In this document: one piece after another, positions 1-13,439 of the stretch
Layout: every line of letters starts with the position of its first letter
Numbering within the stretch: the first letter of the stretch is position 1
Assembly: GCA_034336665.1 (NCBI GenBank)
Contig: JAPFBE010000002.1
Location: 79,800,905-79,864,904 of the forward strand
Direction: 5' to 3'
Source: Luscinia megarhynchos
Lineage: Eukaryota; Chordata; Aves; Passeriformes; Turdidae
Length of the DNA stretch: 64,000 bases
Notes under the pieces: model-generated
The model's database searches: none
Seen by the model: the letters and a program-made list of their open reading frames with translations, nothing else
What the model was told of the DNA's origin: nothing
Made by a program: the position numbers and the translations under genes

Positions 1-1630
1 CTATTTAGCAGCACCTCTTACTGTTTTCTTAATGTGCAGTTTCAGTGTCTTAGAAAGCAAAACTTGCTTTGACATTCATTGAAGAGGTAGTAACTATATC
101 ATATTCTCTATAAATAGAAACTTGGTTATCTATGTACTGTCATGTTTCTATGATTCAAGCAGTGGTTAGTCTTAATGATACACTGAATCCAGACTTTGGT
201 ACTTGGATAGAGCAAAAAACACCATTTTGAAGAAACTTAATTTTTTTTTTCTTTTTTCTTTGGGTGGGGTTTTTTTCTGTTGCTGAATGCATGGAATGGT
301 TTCATAAATCCAATATGTTGTTTTTTCTAAATACTTTGGAATTATTTGTATGTGTAATTTAAACTTGTGATGACGTGTAATTGGATAGTCATGGCATATT
401 TTTATTTCCTTTGTGGGGAGGGAAAGGTGTACAGAATTCATATGTGCTTGTTACAAAGGTAACTGTGCATTGGTTTGGAGGGGAGTGAAAACTGTATTTC
501 TGATGCCCTTTTAGAAGTCTAAAGAAAAAGTGCAAGTGAAGAGCACTACTTTAATATTTACTAAGAAAGAATGTACATATTAAAAGCATTTCAAAATTTA
601 TAGAAATATTGCCAGTACTGTTGTGTTGTAACTGAATTGTATCTCATTTGAAACTGCCATATTAATAGTTCCTAGCCATGGAATTTTCCTGTGAATAAGG
701 CTTTTGAAAAGTGCAGACATCAGAGTGCATGGTTTAAGCAGACTTTCATGTATTAGTTGTTGTGCCTTTAACTCAACTAGGTTGCCAGTCAAGATTGCAG
801 ATTGCAGGTCTCTCACAGATACTTGTACCTGCGAGTCTCCTGGTGACCACTGAGTAAGAATGAGCAGTTCTGGTTTTTTCAGGCCAGTACTAAAAGATTT
901 CTTCATTTTTCTGCTGTAACTTCAAGGGAAAAAAACCTGAAAATTTTAATTGCTTCTTTAAATACTCTGCTAAAAATATTTTGATGTTAAAGTACAGAGT
1001 GAATTACTCCATTTAAGAACAAAGAGCATCAGCCAAATGAATTTAGGGAAGAAGGAGCAGGAAGGGCTGCGTGACTGATAGTTCTTAACTTGAAAGTGGT
1101 ATGGCAACACAATGGATTTTGCTTGCTGCAGGACTAACAGAACTGCTGTTAGTTTGGGTGGATGTTGGGAGCAAGGTGAGATGATTTCTGTTTCTTCATG
1201 GGTGGGGGGTGGGAATTATTATTGCCTGTGTTCTGTATTATGTAATCTGTTATTAATGATTCATGGGTTTTTTCTGTTGAAACTTGGTTGAATTACTAAA
1301 ATTGTCTGTTTCCATAGTGGGTCCCTTCAGTTGAGTTGAACTTGTGCTTTTTGACTTTCTGGCTATTTGTACCAAGCTAAAGGTATCTGGTTCACGGAAT
1401 ATTGTTTTTTTTAAACTGAAATTGTGATGTCTTGATGTATTTTGAAAAATGTGTTTAAAACTCTTAACATGAAATTCATGTTAAATATTCTTTTAAAAAT
1501 ATGCTTAGGAACATCTGCAGCTATAAACAAAAATATTTTCTGTCTTACGCGTAGCATTAAGTGCTGTAGTTGGTCTAGTGCTAGCTAATGCCAGTGCACC
1601 CACTACAGTTAATTACTCATTTCCTGCTAT
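1..1630 (+). other. AT-rich non-coding DNA; possible 3' UTR of the upstream neighbour (MTDH by synteny)
   Basis: No convincing coding sequence is seen on either strand. The stretch is AT-rich, has T-runs (for example 241-254) and several AU-rich motifs, and shows no repeat I recognise, a texture compatible with a long vertebrate 3' UTR or plain intergenic DNA. In human, MTDH lies just upstream of LAPTM4B on the same strand and has a long 3' UTR, so this could be its tail. That is synteny inference only: no stop codon, last exon or strong poly(A) site ties it to MTDH. A weak ATTAAA lies near 579. Confidence 0.3.
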
Positions 1631-1639
1631 GAGATAAGG

Positions 1640-3113
1640 ATTAGGAAGAGAGCAAAACAGGCTCAAGCTTCAAAGCGTATAAAGATAAAGAAAACTTTAT
1701 TAACAGAATAACAAGAAAAATAGCAAGAAAATCAGAATAAACCTCAGAACGCTTCTCCTCCCCCCACCCCCGCTTTTCTTTCCCACTGACAAAGAGATGA
1801 AACCTGGGACTTTCAGTCAGTTTACCACTTCTAGAATAGTTTTTTTCAGTTCTCTTAGGGAGAGGAGTCTCTCTTGCCATGCCATGGAGACTTCACCAGA
1901 AACAGTTCTCTTGTGGCTTTAATGTCACAGCAAATTAGCAGCCACCTGGAAGTCTGCAATTGTCAAGTCCCTCCCACATTTTGGTAGTTTTTTTCTCATA
2001 ACTACCGCCATGGGTCATTTCAGCTTATTGGGGTACAATTTTAAGGATGAGCTGTTCTAGTATAGAAACAAAAGTTCTCATCTCTGGGAACAGAGGTTTT
2101 CTTTTCCATTCCTGGGGTGGTTTCTCATCTCTCTCTGTTCAAGCTTCTCATTGGATCACAGCTACTACAACATCTGCTTATTTCAACACTGATGCCTCTG
2201 CTCAAAGCTGTGGTTAGAGCACTGCATCTCCACAACTCATTCCATGAGTTACAGGGAAAGAGAAAAAGCAAAGTCTGATACATCAATTATATCTTCACTG
2301 TAGCCACAGAAAGGAATTTCAGCCCTAGACTAAGGCTCCTCAATCTCCTCTCATCTAGAATTTGACTCCTTCACTCACCTTGCAATCTCCATGTTGTTTT
2401 CTCTACGTGTCTTCACCCTTTTTCCTGATGTGGGAGAGAATTGATGTTTGTAGGTTGATTTGTTCTCAAGCTTTTCAACTCAAACAGTTTCTGTAGAGTT
2501 CTGCAGGCTGGAAGGTTGATGTCACCCAGGCTCTGCCTTGGGGAAATCGCTCGCCGTGCCTCTCTGTCGGTCGCGTGGTCTCCACCCACACATGCGAGTT
2601 GTGCTGGCTGCCGGTGCCACCTTGTGCCTTCCCTTCACGTGGGATGCTAAAAGAAAAGAAAAGCTGCTGCTTTTGTCCTTCTGTCCACAGCATGGCTGGC
2701 TAAAAATGGCCATGCAAACAAAGTTCACTGCAAGCCGTGCCAAGATAGCCACAGCTGCGTGGTGCTGCCCTGCCTGGGGGGCACTCGTGGTTCTGGTCCT
2801 GGCCGCATCATTGCTCCCAGAGCTGGGATGGCCCCCCGTGGCACCACCACAACAAATGGACTTGCGAGCTCCCCAAGAAGGGGCCAGTGCTGCAGCAGAG
2901 CCTGGCATGGCCAGCACCCTGTTCAAAGGGCTTTGTTCTATTTAAAATGTGTTTTCACTAAGGCATGTTCAGCTCTTTTAAGTGGTTTAACTGGGTGTCC
3001 ATCTTCACAACTAGCCAGCTGGTTGGCTCCAGCAGGTCCCCGTAGGGAACCACCCCTGCAGCCCATGAACGCCCTTCCCAAGTAAAAACCAAACAACCTG
3101 TTAAACCATGACA
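1640..3113 (-). mobile_element. Solo LTR of an ERVL-like endogenous retrovirus
   Basis: On the minus strand the element begins at 3113 with the TGTCATGGTTTAAC start typical of songbird LTRs. It ends near 1640, beyond an AATAAA polyadenylation signal (complement of 1696-1701). The body resembles ERVL LTRs of passerines as I remember them, including the segment near 2130-2230 and the one near 1850-1900. I see no gag, pol or env sequence next to it, so it looks like a solo LTR left by recombination. The left boundary is approximate and I could not find a clean target-site duplication. Small open frames inside it, on both strands, are not supported as genes. Confidence 0.65.
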
Positions 3114-3839
3114 AGTACTCCCTTAATTTGGCTCAGTATTTTTAATTCAGTCCATAGCAGGGGGTAAGTCATGGATCACTTGGAGCCAGATTGCCACAAT
3201 GAACTCAAAACTGTCTAGTATGAGGTGGTTCCTGTTTCCTCACACATAGCAAGTCCTATATTAATGGTATTTCTGCTTAGCTGTTCAATAGACTCTAAGT
3301 GGTTCCTTATTTCAAATACTTCACCAAGTGAAGTATAAACCAAATATGTTGTTACTGAGGTGGGTTTTTTCAGAGGTTATTCTGACAAAGGTTGCCACAG
3401 TTTGTTTTCATGACCTTGGCAATCTTACCTATGTAGCTAACAAATAGTCATGCCTTGAGCTATGTCTGCAAAAAAAGCTCTAGAAAGGAGATAATTCCTC
3501 TCTGATGTGAGTCTGTAACTTGGACTTGCTCTCAGCCAGGCTTTAATGTATCTTTTGAAGAGGCATGGGACCCAGGAGACCGGTGTCTTTCTGAGCTGTA
3601 GCCAGTTAGCCAAAAGAGGAGGAGCAGTATCACCTGCTGTCCCTCTGCTGCTGAGGGGCTGGGTAGCTGCGCATGTATCTAAGGACAATGTGCAAGCTTT
3701 GTTTCTACTCTCTGAAGTCTTCAAAGGCAGTGTGAAAGATCGGTAACCTCCCATTTTCACCTGTTTACAGAGGCAGCTAGTGACTGTGGAAAACACCTGC
3801 AGCCATGTCTGAAATCACCGCAATATTAATTTTTTTCAA
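3114..3839. other. Gene-free spacer between the LTR and the CR1 LINE
   Basis: This is unique-looking sequence of mixed composition. Open frames of 66 to 119 codons on both strands overlap each other, have no recognisable domain and no splice context. I see no RNA gene or regulatory element that can be supported. Confidence 0.5.
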
Positions 3840-5810
3840 AAAGAGATTCCAGGAAAAGCTTCCCTGGACTGTAATGAAGCTAATGAGTGCTGGGACTTTT
3901 TCAAGAATGCTCTTCTGAAAGCACAAATACCGTTCATCCCCTTTAAAGATATGGGATGTAGGAGGAGCAAGAGCCCCCTTGGCTTAACTGCGAGGTTCTG
4001 AGTCTACTCAAAAGCAAAGCATGCCAGAGATGGATATGTGGATAAATACCTACTAAGAACTATGTGGACATTGACAGGGTGTGCAAAGGTGCAGTTAGAA
4101 AAGAAAAAGCTCAACTCCAATTGAATTTGGCCAAGATGTCAAAAAATACAAGAAAGGGTTCATTGGGTACAGAAACAGGAAGCAGAAACAGAAGGCAAAA
4201 TCTGTCCTGTTGAAAAACAGGAGAGGAGAATTAGTCACTGGTAATGCTGGAAAGACAGAGGCTCTCAACAGTTCCTTCACCTCTGTCTGCATCAGAGCTG
4301 CTGGGCCCCTGGCCTTGGGACCAAAAATCCAGGCTGCTGCAAACACAGATCCAGCAGTGTCAGGAAGGAAGAGTGGGAGGTGAGCTATTAGAGGAGCTGA
4401 CATTGCAAGGCTGCTCTCCATGATCTTTGGGAAGTTGTTAACTTCAGGGAACGCAGAAGACTGAAAAAGGCTAATGTACCCCTATCTACAAGAAAGGCTT
4501 AAAGGAGGATCTTGGGAATTTTAGGCCCATCAATCTTGCTTCAGTCCCCGGGAAAATTATGAAACAAATCCTTCTGGTAGCTATCACAATTCAGATATGG
4601 CACAGGACTGGGAAAAGCCAATATAAATGGACTAAGGACAAATTGAGCTTGACAAGCCTGGTCACTCTATGTGACAAAGTAAGCTGCTTGGTTGATGTGG
4701 GGTGGATGGTAGACATTGCCTCCTGGATTTCTCCAAGGCTTTCAGTAGGGTTTCCCACAGCCTCCCTCTGGAGAAACAGCTGGGCTGTGCTGTGGATGAG
4801 TGCTCCACATGGTGGTGGGAACTGGCTGAGAGGCAGAATCCAGAGGATGCTGGTAAATGGCTCCTTTTCAAATGGGTGGTGTGGCACAAGTGGGGTCCCC
4901 CAGGGATTGATGTTGGGCCCAGTGCTGTTTAATATCCTCATAAAGTGATCAGGAAGATGGGATCAAGTGCACCACTATGAAGTTTCCCAATGATATCAAA
5001 CTGAGTGGGAAAGTGGACATTTTGGAAGAGAGAACCACCCTGCAGGAAGATTTGGATAGGCTGGAGAGTGGCTAACAAGAATCTGATGAAGTCCAGCAAG
5101 AGCAACTCTAAGGTTTTGCACCTGGGCAAATATAACCCAGGTGTGCAGCACGGGCTGGGATTGACCCAGCTGGGGAGCATCTCTGTGGAAAGGGATCTGG
5201 GGATCCAGGAGGACAATCAGATCAACGTGAGCAAACAGTGCTGTGCTGGCAAAGAAAGGACACTGGGCTGCACCCAGAAGGGCATCACCAGCAGAGATCC
5301 AGAAACCATTATCCCACTCTGCTCAGTGCTCATCAGGCCACACTGGAGTACTGTGCTCAGTTTGGTCCCTGCTGTGCAGAGAAGATGTGGACAGGCTGGA
5401 GGAGGTCCAGAGAAGAGCCACAGACTGGGAAGCCTGTGAGAGGGGAAAAGGCTGAGAGAACTGGGTTTGTTCAGCCTTGAGAAAAAAGGGATTAGGGGAG
5501 ACCTCATCACCATGTTCCACTATTTAAAGAGAGGATGGAGACTCCCTTTTTACAAGAAGTACGTGGAAAAGAAAATGAACAATGGGTATAAGTTATTCCT
5601 GAGGAGGTTCCAATTGGACACATGGGGAATTTTTTTCACAAAGAGAGCAATCAGTCATTGGAATAATCGCCCTGGGGAAGTTGTGGATTTCCCCAGCATT
5701 GGAGACTTTTGAGATCCTGCTGAATACACTTCTGGGCCATCTTGTCTCAACTGTGCTTTTGTCAAGAAAGGTTGGATCAGATGATCCTTATACTCTTCTT
5801 TGGGAAAAAA
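3840..5810 (+). mobile_element. CR1 LINE, 5'-truncated and decayed, plus orientation
   Basis: The order of recognisable CR1 ORF2 parts runs left to right. The endonuclease-RT linker is at about 3870-3950 (residues like CWDFFKNALLKAQ). The RT N-terminal part is at 4090-4560, the RT core at 4700-4930 with GVPQGLMLGPVLFNIL at about 4893-4940, and the post-RT region at 5000-5480 (HLGKYNPG, KGIRGDLIT). The 3' UTR ends at about 5770-5790 in the avian CR1 consensus ggttggatcagatgatcctt. Frameshifts and stops break the frame many times. The RT catalytic motif, normally F-A-D-D, reads F-P-N-D at 4983-4994, so the copy is dead. The terminal octamer repeat is eroded. Short open frames inside are fragments of this element, not host genes. 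Confidence 0.92.
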
Positions 5811-6929
5811 AAACAATGGCACTACCAAATGCCATAAAGCTGGCCAGATACATTGTTGTTTGAGTGCAGTAAAACTATAAACAGAAAACAATAAATAAAT
5901 ACAATCAAATTCTACATGATTGCTTGCTACCTCTCTTTCCATAAGGGATTTGGTTTTTTTCCTGTGGTATGCATAAAATGCATCTCAAGAATTGTATTTC
6001 TGTCAATCACATTCTGCAGTTATCAAGGTGATTTTCTTCAGAAGCTTGAGACTTTGACAAGTCCATGTGTTCTTCAAAGACTCTACTGCTGTATTTTATT
6101 GCAATGTTAAACAGTATCGTTTTCATAAGTACCACCGTGTGGTTTCTGAATTACGGAAGAATGTAATCCACCAGTGATAGTGTAAGGGGGAATAAAACCT
6201 ATAAATTCAGTAATAAAAAAGTCTGTAGTCTTGGCCCAACTTGTCAGGGGCAGTTTAGGACAGGGCAGTGGCCTCAGGTGCCTGTTTCAAGTCAGCTGTT
6301 ACAAGTAACCCTGCTGTGCCAGCATCATCTTTCATTTGACTTTTGAAGTATGTTGTTCCAGTTTTGTGCCTTAGTTACACTGCCCTTTAGCTCAGCTGCA
6401 AAGTTAGAGTCTTCCAATTGCATTGAAACTTTTTCAGGTTAAACTCTTTCTCCGTGCACTCTTGCATGCATGGTCTGAGTAGCCAGTCCAAGAAAAACCA
6501 AATCTGGGACTTCATGGTGACCCTTGCAGAGCAGTGCCAACACCCAGCAGCAGCAGCAACTCCAGCTCACCCTGCCCCCTGCCTGCCCTGCTCCTGTGCC
6601 TCACCTCCAGCAGGGGCAAAGGAAGCTGTCAAATCAGCTCTGGCGACACTTGAGAGGGTTATTCTTACCCCAGCTGGCTCTCTGCTATTCCTGCTAGAAG
6701 TCAAGTCTGTGGCTTGCATAGAGTAGGGTTAACATTGGTGTTGCATTAAATGGGAGACTCATACAAGTCAGAGTCCACCTTCATAGATACCATGCCACCA
6801 TCATGCCTGGCTGCTTATTTTTGAAACATTTTAAAATCTTAATAAGTGGGTATCTCCAATATTTTCTCCACTTTTGTTGAGATTCTTTTCTGCATTTTCC
6901 AAGAATGGAGGTTCAAACAGCAGTCTGCT

Positions 6930-6976
6930 CTGAATAAATGTGTTTATTTAATTAAAATAAAAAAAAAAAAAAAGGA
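6930..6976 (+). other. AATAAA followed by a genomic A-run
   Basis: An AATAAA at 6932-6937 is followed after about 20 bases by a run of 16 A residues (6959-6974). A second A-rich stretch follows at about 6997-7007. This may be the tail of an old retrocopy or simple-sequence expansion. No recognisable coding sequence precedes it, so a gene end is not claimed. Confidence 0.3.
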
Positions 6977-8933
6977 AAACCTGTCTTTTTAATAAACAAA
7001 AAAAAAATGTTACTTGAACTTGACCTGCATATTAAACACTTTTGAACAGCAGTATTAGTAGTAAAAAGTATTTAAGTGCTTTTCTGGAGTGGACTCAGCA
7101 CTTGATAGAATTGAACTGGCAAATCAATACTGTGCTGTTTTATATTCATATACTACAGACATGCAGTTCAAAGTCATCCAACTCATACAGCCTGCTGTTT
7201 ACTGTGGAATTCTTTATGATGTTTTAGGAGCATGTCTTTTTTTGTGACCCCTTAGCAGGCATAGAGAACAGAAAATTTAGTGACTGTTTTTGTAATGATT
7301 AAAACACTAACTTGTACTGCCTTGAATATAAAAAATATTTTATAGAGATGCATAATTGAAGGGTTCCACAGGTGACTGAGAGAGGCAGGTTTTACATACC
7401 CAAAGATTGCCATGTGTTTTGGATTTCTGCAATCACAGCAGAATGCTAGGCTATGGTTAGACCTAGTCAGACGTTGTATGTGTCACATTAGAAAATAACT
7501 TTTTGTCTGTTTCACTTTGACGCAGACCATCAGTTGTGCAGCACAAGATCATTATGGGAAAGCAGGATTGCAGGTGTTTCACTTTACATTAAGAATTCCA
7601 TCTCTAAAATCTTGAATTTCCACTAATATGCCACTGGAATATTTGCTGCCAGAGAGCATTGTGTTGAAACACATTTTCTTATGTGAACACTTAATGTAAT
7701 GTTAACGTCTCTTGAGAGCACCACGAGTAATCTTTCACACAGTGTTTCACTCCTGCTTTGTGTTGCTGTTCTATGGAGGACATACCTCCATACAGCCTGA
7801 GGCTTTAAACTCTTTAGACTTAATAATTCCAAATATTTCTTGAGCCCCCTTACCTCGAAGAAGGTCTTTTTAATGAAATTTAACTGAAGAATTCCTAATT
7901 GCAATTTTTTTCTTTTTTTTCATATGGCAAATCAGCAGCTGAACCCTGCTCCAAATGAAGTAAGCCATCAGCAGTTCTGTCAGGGCTTTAAGGATGTCTC
8001 CATCAGCATCAGTGTGGTAAAACTCACAGTGAGGGATGCTGTCTTCAAATACTGTCCTATGTGGCAGTTAAGTGGTTTAAAGGCTCATGTACATTAAACA
8101 TCAAAAGGGAAGAGGGAAAATGTGCAGATTTGCATTTTCCAACTATGTTTGGGTTTGGAGAACGTCATGTTGGTGATCAGTGATTTTTACATTAAAAATG
8201 AAAAGAAAGTTCTCTCCAAAGTGGCAAATGTGTGTCATTCTGGTCTGAGGAGATGGGGTTTCTGAATGCTAAGACTAAATCTCTGGCATTCCAAAAGTTT
8301 GCGCATATATGTTTGACACTAAAGGAATTGCAGTGGAGATAATGAGTAACAATTTTGTCTTACTGCAATTACACTTTATCTGTGCCTTTACTACTCCATT
8401 ACTGAATACCACTGTGTGTTGGGACAGCTCTGCCATGTTGGTTCAAATTTCCTGTTGGCTCAGGATTTCCCAAAGTTGCCTTAGGCTATAATCAAACATG
8501 CTCAGATGTGCATGCCTATAAAATGCGTTACACTCACAGTATAGTAATATACATTGATAACCTATATTGGGACACAGCAAAAAGCTGTGTGATTGTGAGA
8601 CATGTTTTTGAAACAATGTTTGAAGGTCAGCTGGTAAATAATGCTATTTCAGTAGGATTATATTGGCATTTATTATGTGATTTGCTATATAAAAGATGAA
8701 AAATAAGAGCTATGATTTAAACTATCACTGTTACTTCTGGAATTAGGTATCTTAGGAAGATGTTTTGGAGACTGTGACGAAGAGAAGCCAAGAGTATCTT
8801 TGATGTTTATAATTAGGAGAATATTAACAGCCTTCATCTTTTATTTCTTTAGAAGAAACAATATAAAATATACAGTATTAACTTCAGTCTCATTACCCAC
8901 ACATATACACATGCTACTTATGTAGTAAATATC

Positions 8934-9007
8934 TTATATATATGTATATATATATACTTATAAGTATATATATATTATTATATATATATCATTATATATA
9001 CGTATAT
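8934..9007. repeat. (TA)n microsatellite with a 30-bp perfect palindrome
   Basis: The tract is almost pure alternating T and A. Bases 8946-8975 form an exact inverted repeat centred on ACTTATAAGT, with 15 complementary pairs and no loop. Such tracts can extrude cruciforms and often vary in length between individuals. Confidence 0.9.
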
Positions 9008-12000
9008 CCACCTCATGTAGCTTTAAACCCAGATTTCCTGGCTGTATTTCCTAATACATACAGAAGATTTATAAATTGGAACAAACTTAATCCAATTAAA
9101 CTTTCTGCACCATCAGCACTGTACAGAAGTGTTTCCCTTGCTCTTGAAGTAGTAATATCATTACTGCTGTATCTCTGCACTTCATGAAGGACACACCATG
9201 GATCTGTAATTACTTATAGTGTACACAGAAGGTTACACTGCATGTACAGTACTTGTAGTTTGCCTCTGCAGAAAAAGGCACATATTGGCTAACTGGGCTT
9301 GAATTGCTGTCGTGTGCTCAGCAAATCAATCATCAAGGGGATTCAGGACAGACAGCTGAAGGGGACAAACCCAGCTGATATTTTTACAGTATAAAGCCAC
9401 CAATGCTCTGCAGGCTTGGCTGGAAAGCAATTGATCTCCATTGCTGACTCCCTAATAAGCAGAGGATGTGATACTATGAGAAAGTTAAGTGCTTTTATTA
9501 GCATAGAAAACAATACATGTGAGACTGGAAGGCTTAGTAATGTTCTGTGACAAACCTCTGCCTGCAGTGGACACTGCTGAGAAGAGCAGGGTGACATTCC
9601 CTGGAGTTTGCTCAAGAGTCCAGCAGACTTGGAAGACAGCAGGAAAAGAGAGATAGCTCCATAGATATTCAAAGTAATGATGTAGATGCTTTTCAGTTGC
9701 TTTAAAGTTGGTGGTAGCTCAAAGCTCCAGGTTTTGGCACTTTTGGCTTAATATGCTAAAGCATAAAGTGCACCTGGGGGAAAGTCTAAGTAGGTCCTCA
9801 GGTAACTCAGGTAACGTGGTGAGTTACTACTTGAAACCTGACTGGCGTCTAAAAATCTGAAACTGGGAAGTGTTTCCTGTGTAAGTTACAGGCTGTAATA
9901 AATTACAGTTATGGAAGATCTGTTGTTTCAATTCTTCCTGACTGTACTTAAAATCAGTATTGGTTCTCAATGCAATGGAAGGACATGATTTATCACTTGA
10001 CTGAGATTGATGATAAAAGACAAAATTATCATGAGTTCTACTAGATGTAACAAAAAAAAATCCAAACAGGTGTGTAAACAAAACATGTTTGATGATCACA
10101 TGGGGGGGAGGTGGCAGAGAATATCTACATTCTTTTCTATTAAAAGAAAAAAATGTTGTCTTTTAAAAGAAGGAGAAAACCCATAATCGCATCATGAAGG
10201 GACTTAAACCTGGCAATATTCCAGTGTTAAGCCATACTCAAATGAATCTATAAATTAAACATTAACTAATCTAACTAATGGAACTAAAAGGGAATAAATG
10301 CTATTTTATGTATATGAGCTTTTCTTAGAAGGTTTGCCTCTCCTATCAATCAAAGACCTGTGACCTCTGACTGCAAACTCAACACAGTATTAAAAACTGT
10401 CACTGAGATTTCCTTTGCTCAAGTAATCTGGCAAGCAGTGAGACTGCTGGCAACACAACAACCAATTTATCCAACAGCCCTGTCTCATCCTTCTATGCTG
10501 TACTTTATGTTCTATAATTGGCTACAGATTATGGATAAAATGTCCCAGTCAGTTTAATACTGTGTCCAGCATAAGCATTCAGGCCAAAAGACCAAAAAGC
10601 TCCAAGCATGACCTTCCACTGGGTCGGTGTAGTAAAAGGTCAAATGTAAATTTGGGGATGTTTTAATCTGAGTAGTGAAGAGGAGAGAGGGTACAATCCC
10701 AATACTGTGTCCATTGATTAAATGAATACTGTTATGTCTGATGCCCACCGTTTTAAAAGCTTGTACAAAACTGTCCAGATCCCCATACTAATGAAGGAAG
10801 CAATAAACATACTCAAAGGACTGAAAGCAGTGTCTGATGAGCAGAAAATTTATCAAGAAAACTTGGGGAAGAATTTGTGTAGAGTAGAAATTATTAGGAT
10901 ATGAGGTGGTAAAGGGCTCATTAGGCTGGTGGAGGAAGAGGTGATGAGTTTTATTTGGATACATGACACCTGCACCTACCAATTCTGCTGATAACAGCTG
11001 AAATTAGCGGTGATGTCTCCACTTCTCAGTATCTTCAGACATGCTGAGCCAGCAGGGGAAAAACCAGGAGAACTAAAGCTATTACAGAAAAGTATAGACT
11101 CCCAAGGCAAAAGAAGAGAGCTCTTTATTGTTAAGATACTGGCAGAGCCAGGCTATAACTCCAATGTAAACATCTTCTGCAAAGTAAAACATGAGCCTCC
11201 GGCAGCCCTGTGCAAAAGTGATTAAGAAAGATCAGCACGGGCAAGGGAGAGAACAGGAAAGGAGACAAAAGAGCCACATACTTTCGGAATCAGGCACTCC
11301 ATGTGGAGCAGATCTCCTCTGAGAGAGGAGAGCTTTCCCCGTGGAAAGCTGTATCTGAGGAAAAGCTTCAAGAACAGGTTACCAAATTGCAAAACTGCTG
11401 CCAAGCAAATAATTAGATAATTGCCCGGCTTATTTTTGAGGTCTCTTGCAAATGTAGCACAGATGATTTCATCTCACCCAAAATGTTAAAATTAATCTGT
11501 GAGGCTAGCATGAACGAGAAGGCCAGAAGAAGAAAAGCTGAACCTCAGTGTGCTCTAGAACTCACTGGCCTTCTTGTGAGTCCTATATCTTCAGAGCAAA
11601 ATTGAGAGGCCTTCAAGGAAGAAAAGGGGAATAAGAAGGAGGCAGTAAAGCAAGCTTTTCCTTGGAGAACATTTGAGCTCTTGGCAGGGCAACATATCAA
11701 AATATTTTAATGACATGTTTCTTTAAACCACCACCTTCAAGCAGAATTATGAAGCTGTGGCCCAAGGAAGCTAGAGTTACAAATACACTTTACCATCAGG
11801 AAGGAAAATGTGCATGTATATAAATTTCCTAAAATATTAGAATCTATAATCTATCTCCTATAAGACAAATCATGACAAAATATCCCAGTAGTGAACTAAA
11901 AATTTCCAGACATTTCTCTCAACACATTTTAAAGATTTAAAGATCTTCGTTTTGAAAGAAAGAAGAAATAAAAAACCGAACGCCAACCAACTAACCATTT

Positions 12001-13439
12001 GTTGTCCTTTGTTTGGTGCTTAAACACAAGAATTTAGCTCTGCAAGCAGTTGCATATCAAGCTGTCATTGCAATGGCTTTCTTACAGATTCCATGTTCTG
12101 AGTAGTAACACGCTGGAGAAAAGTACCATTCTCACTCTGATCCATTTTATGCAAACCGGGAGAATGAATGACCTCTTGAACCCAATTTGAATCGTAGCAG
12201 CAGTCCTATTTGATTGCATGTTGGCCAGTCTTTGTGGCAGAGGGGTAGTGTCAGGCTTTTATTGGAGGCTTACTTCTTTTATAAAGTACAGGTATTTTTT
12301 AAAACTTCACTGCATTAAATATTTCTACAGCTCTGAACCTGAATCATTTGCAGCCATCCGGAAACACAGGTTCTAATGCAAGCTGAACAAAAGGACTCTT
12401 AAAATGGCTCTTTACTACAATAAGAGTCACTTTCCCAAAGTTGTCACCTCCCTGTGCCTGAGGACAATATGCAGACCTTGGTTTCTGGACAATGTTTAAC
12501 CCTTTTCTTATCTTGTCTTAACTTGCCAAATGCAAAACAATTAGCGATGCCTTTGTTCACTCTGGAGCACATGACTAATCCTGCAAGCAGAAAATGTGAT
12601 TCTCTTAAGCTGTCCTTTTGTTTAGGTGCTGTGGGCAATGCTGGGCAACAGTGTAATTGAATTATTCAAAGCCAGTTGAACTATGCTGCTCCACCTCAGT
12701 GGGCTTTGAGTACAGACAGAAGGTGGGAAACACAGTTTCTAAGGCAGCTGTCCTCTTCCAGCAATCTTGTTCAGACAGATATTAACATGGTTGGGAAATA
12801 CCAGTAACCAATTTTACCGAGCACTAGAAATTGCAAGAAAATGATAAATTAACCAGAGCATCCTCTGGCCGGAGGGAGAAGTTGTCCCTGAGAAGACCAC
12901 GGCGAAGATATGAGGAATACAGAGCAGAAGCAGGGCACAGAGTATACTGGGTTTTGTTAAACAAAACTGCTTGCAGCACAGTTGGCAATGCAGCAAAGTC
13001 GGGCTGTGTCCCTTCCCAGCTGGCTAGCAGAGCTCTCAGGGTGTGCTGTGAGGAGTGAGTGGCTCTATGAACGGAGTTGAGTGATCTACGGCTCTGCCGT
13101 GGTGAGGAGGGGCAGGCAGGAGCCATGAGCCCGAATTTCTTTTTTGGATACGTCCCACAGCCTTCACACTGACCAGCAGCTGATACAGGGTGTGTCAGGC
13201 TTTGACCCTGTGCAGTGTTTGGTTTCAGCATTGAACGTTCCCTTCGAAAAATTTCTCACCATATGGATCCCACTGCAAAGATTATCTACTTTTTTTTTGC
13301 CTGGTTGCTAAAGCCCAGTTTGTTGTGCCCATCTCAGGCTGAGGGATGCAGCTGCTGCTCTCCCGTTTGCAGGCACAGGAGCCCAGCAGGGACAGCTGCA
13401 AGATGACCACAGACAAGGTGCTGCCTTCATCTGTGCCTC

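Larger units (their letters stand above)
5811..13439. other. Gene-free intergenic region
   Basis: About 7.6 kb without a supportable gene. The sequence is AT-rich, and open frames are short (up to 135 codons near 12824-13231 on the minus strand) with no recognisable domain. Landmarks are an A-run at 6959-6974 just after an AATAAA (6932-6937), and an AT dinucleotide tract at 8934-9007. A GC-richer patch lies at 12850-13430, upstream-side of a possible LTR. I see no tRNA or other structured RNA. Confidence 0.5.

Noticed and set aside
2522..3085. Frames of 108 to 135 codons, both strands
   Set aside because: They lie inside the ERVL-like LTR and have no protein resemblance.
4559..5513. Several overlapping frames on both strands of 60 to 144 codons
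   Set aside because: They are fragments of the decayed CR1 LINE and its antisense.
6930..6976. Polyadenylation end of the upstream gene
   Set aside because: A CR1 LINE and an LTR lie between this site and the left edge, and no coding sequence precedes it; an A-run with AATAAA is not enough.
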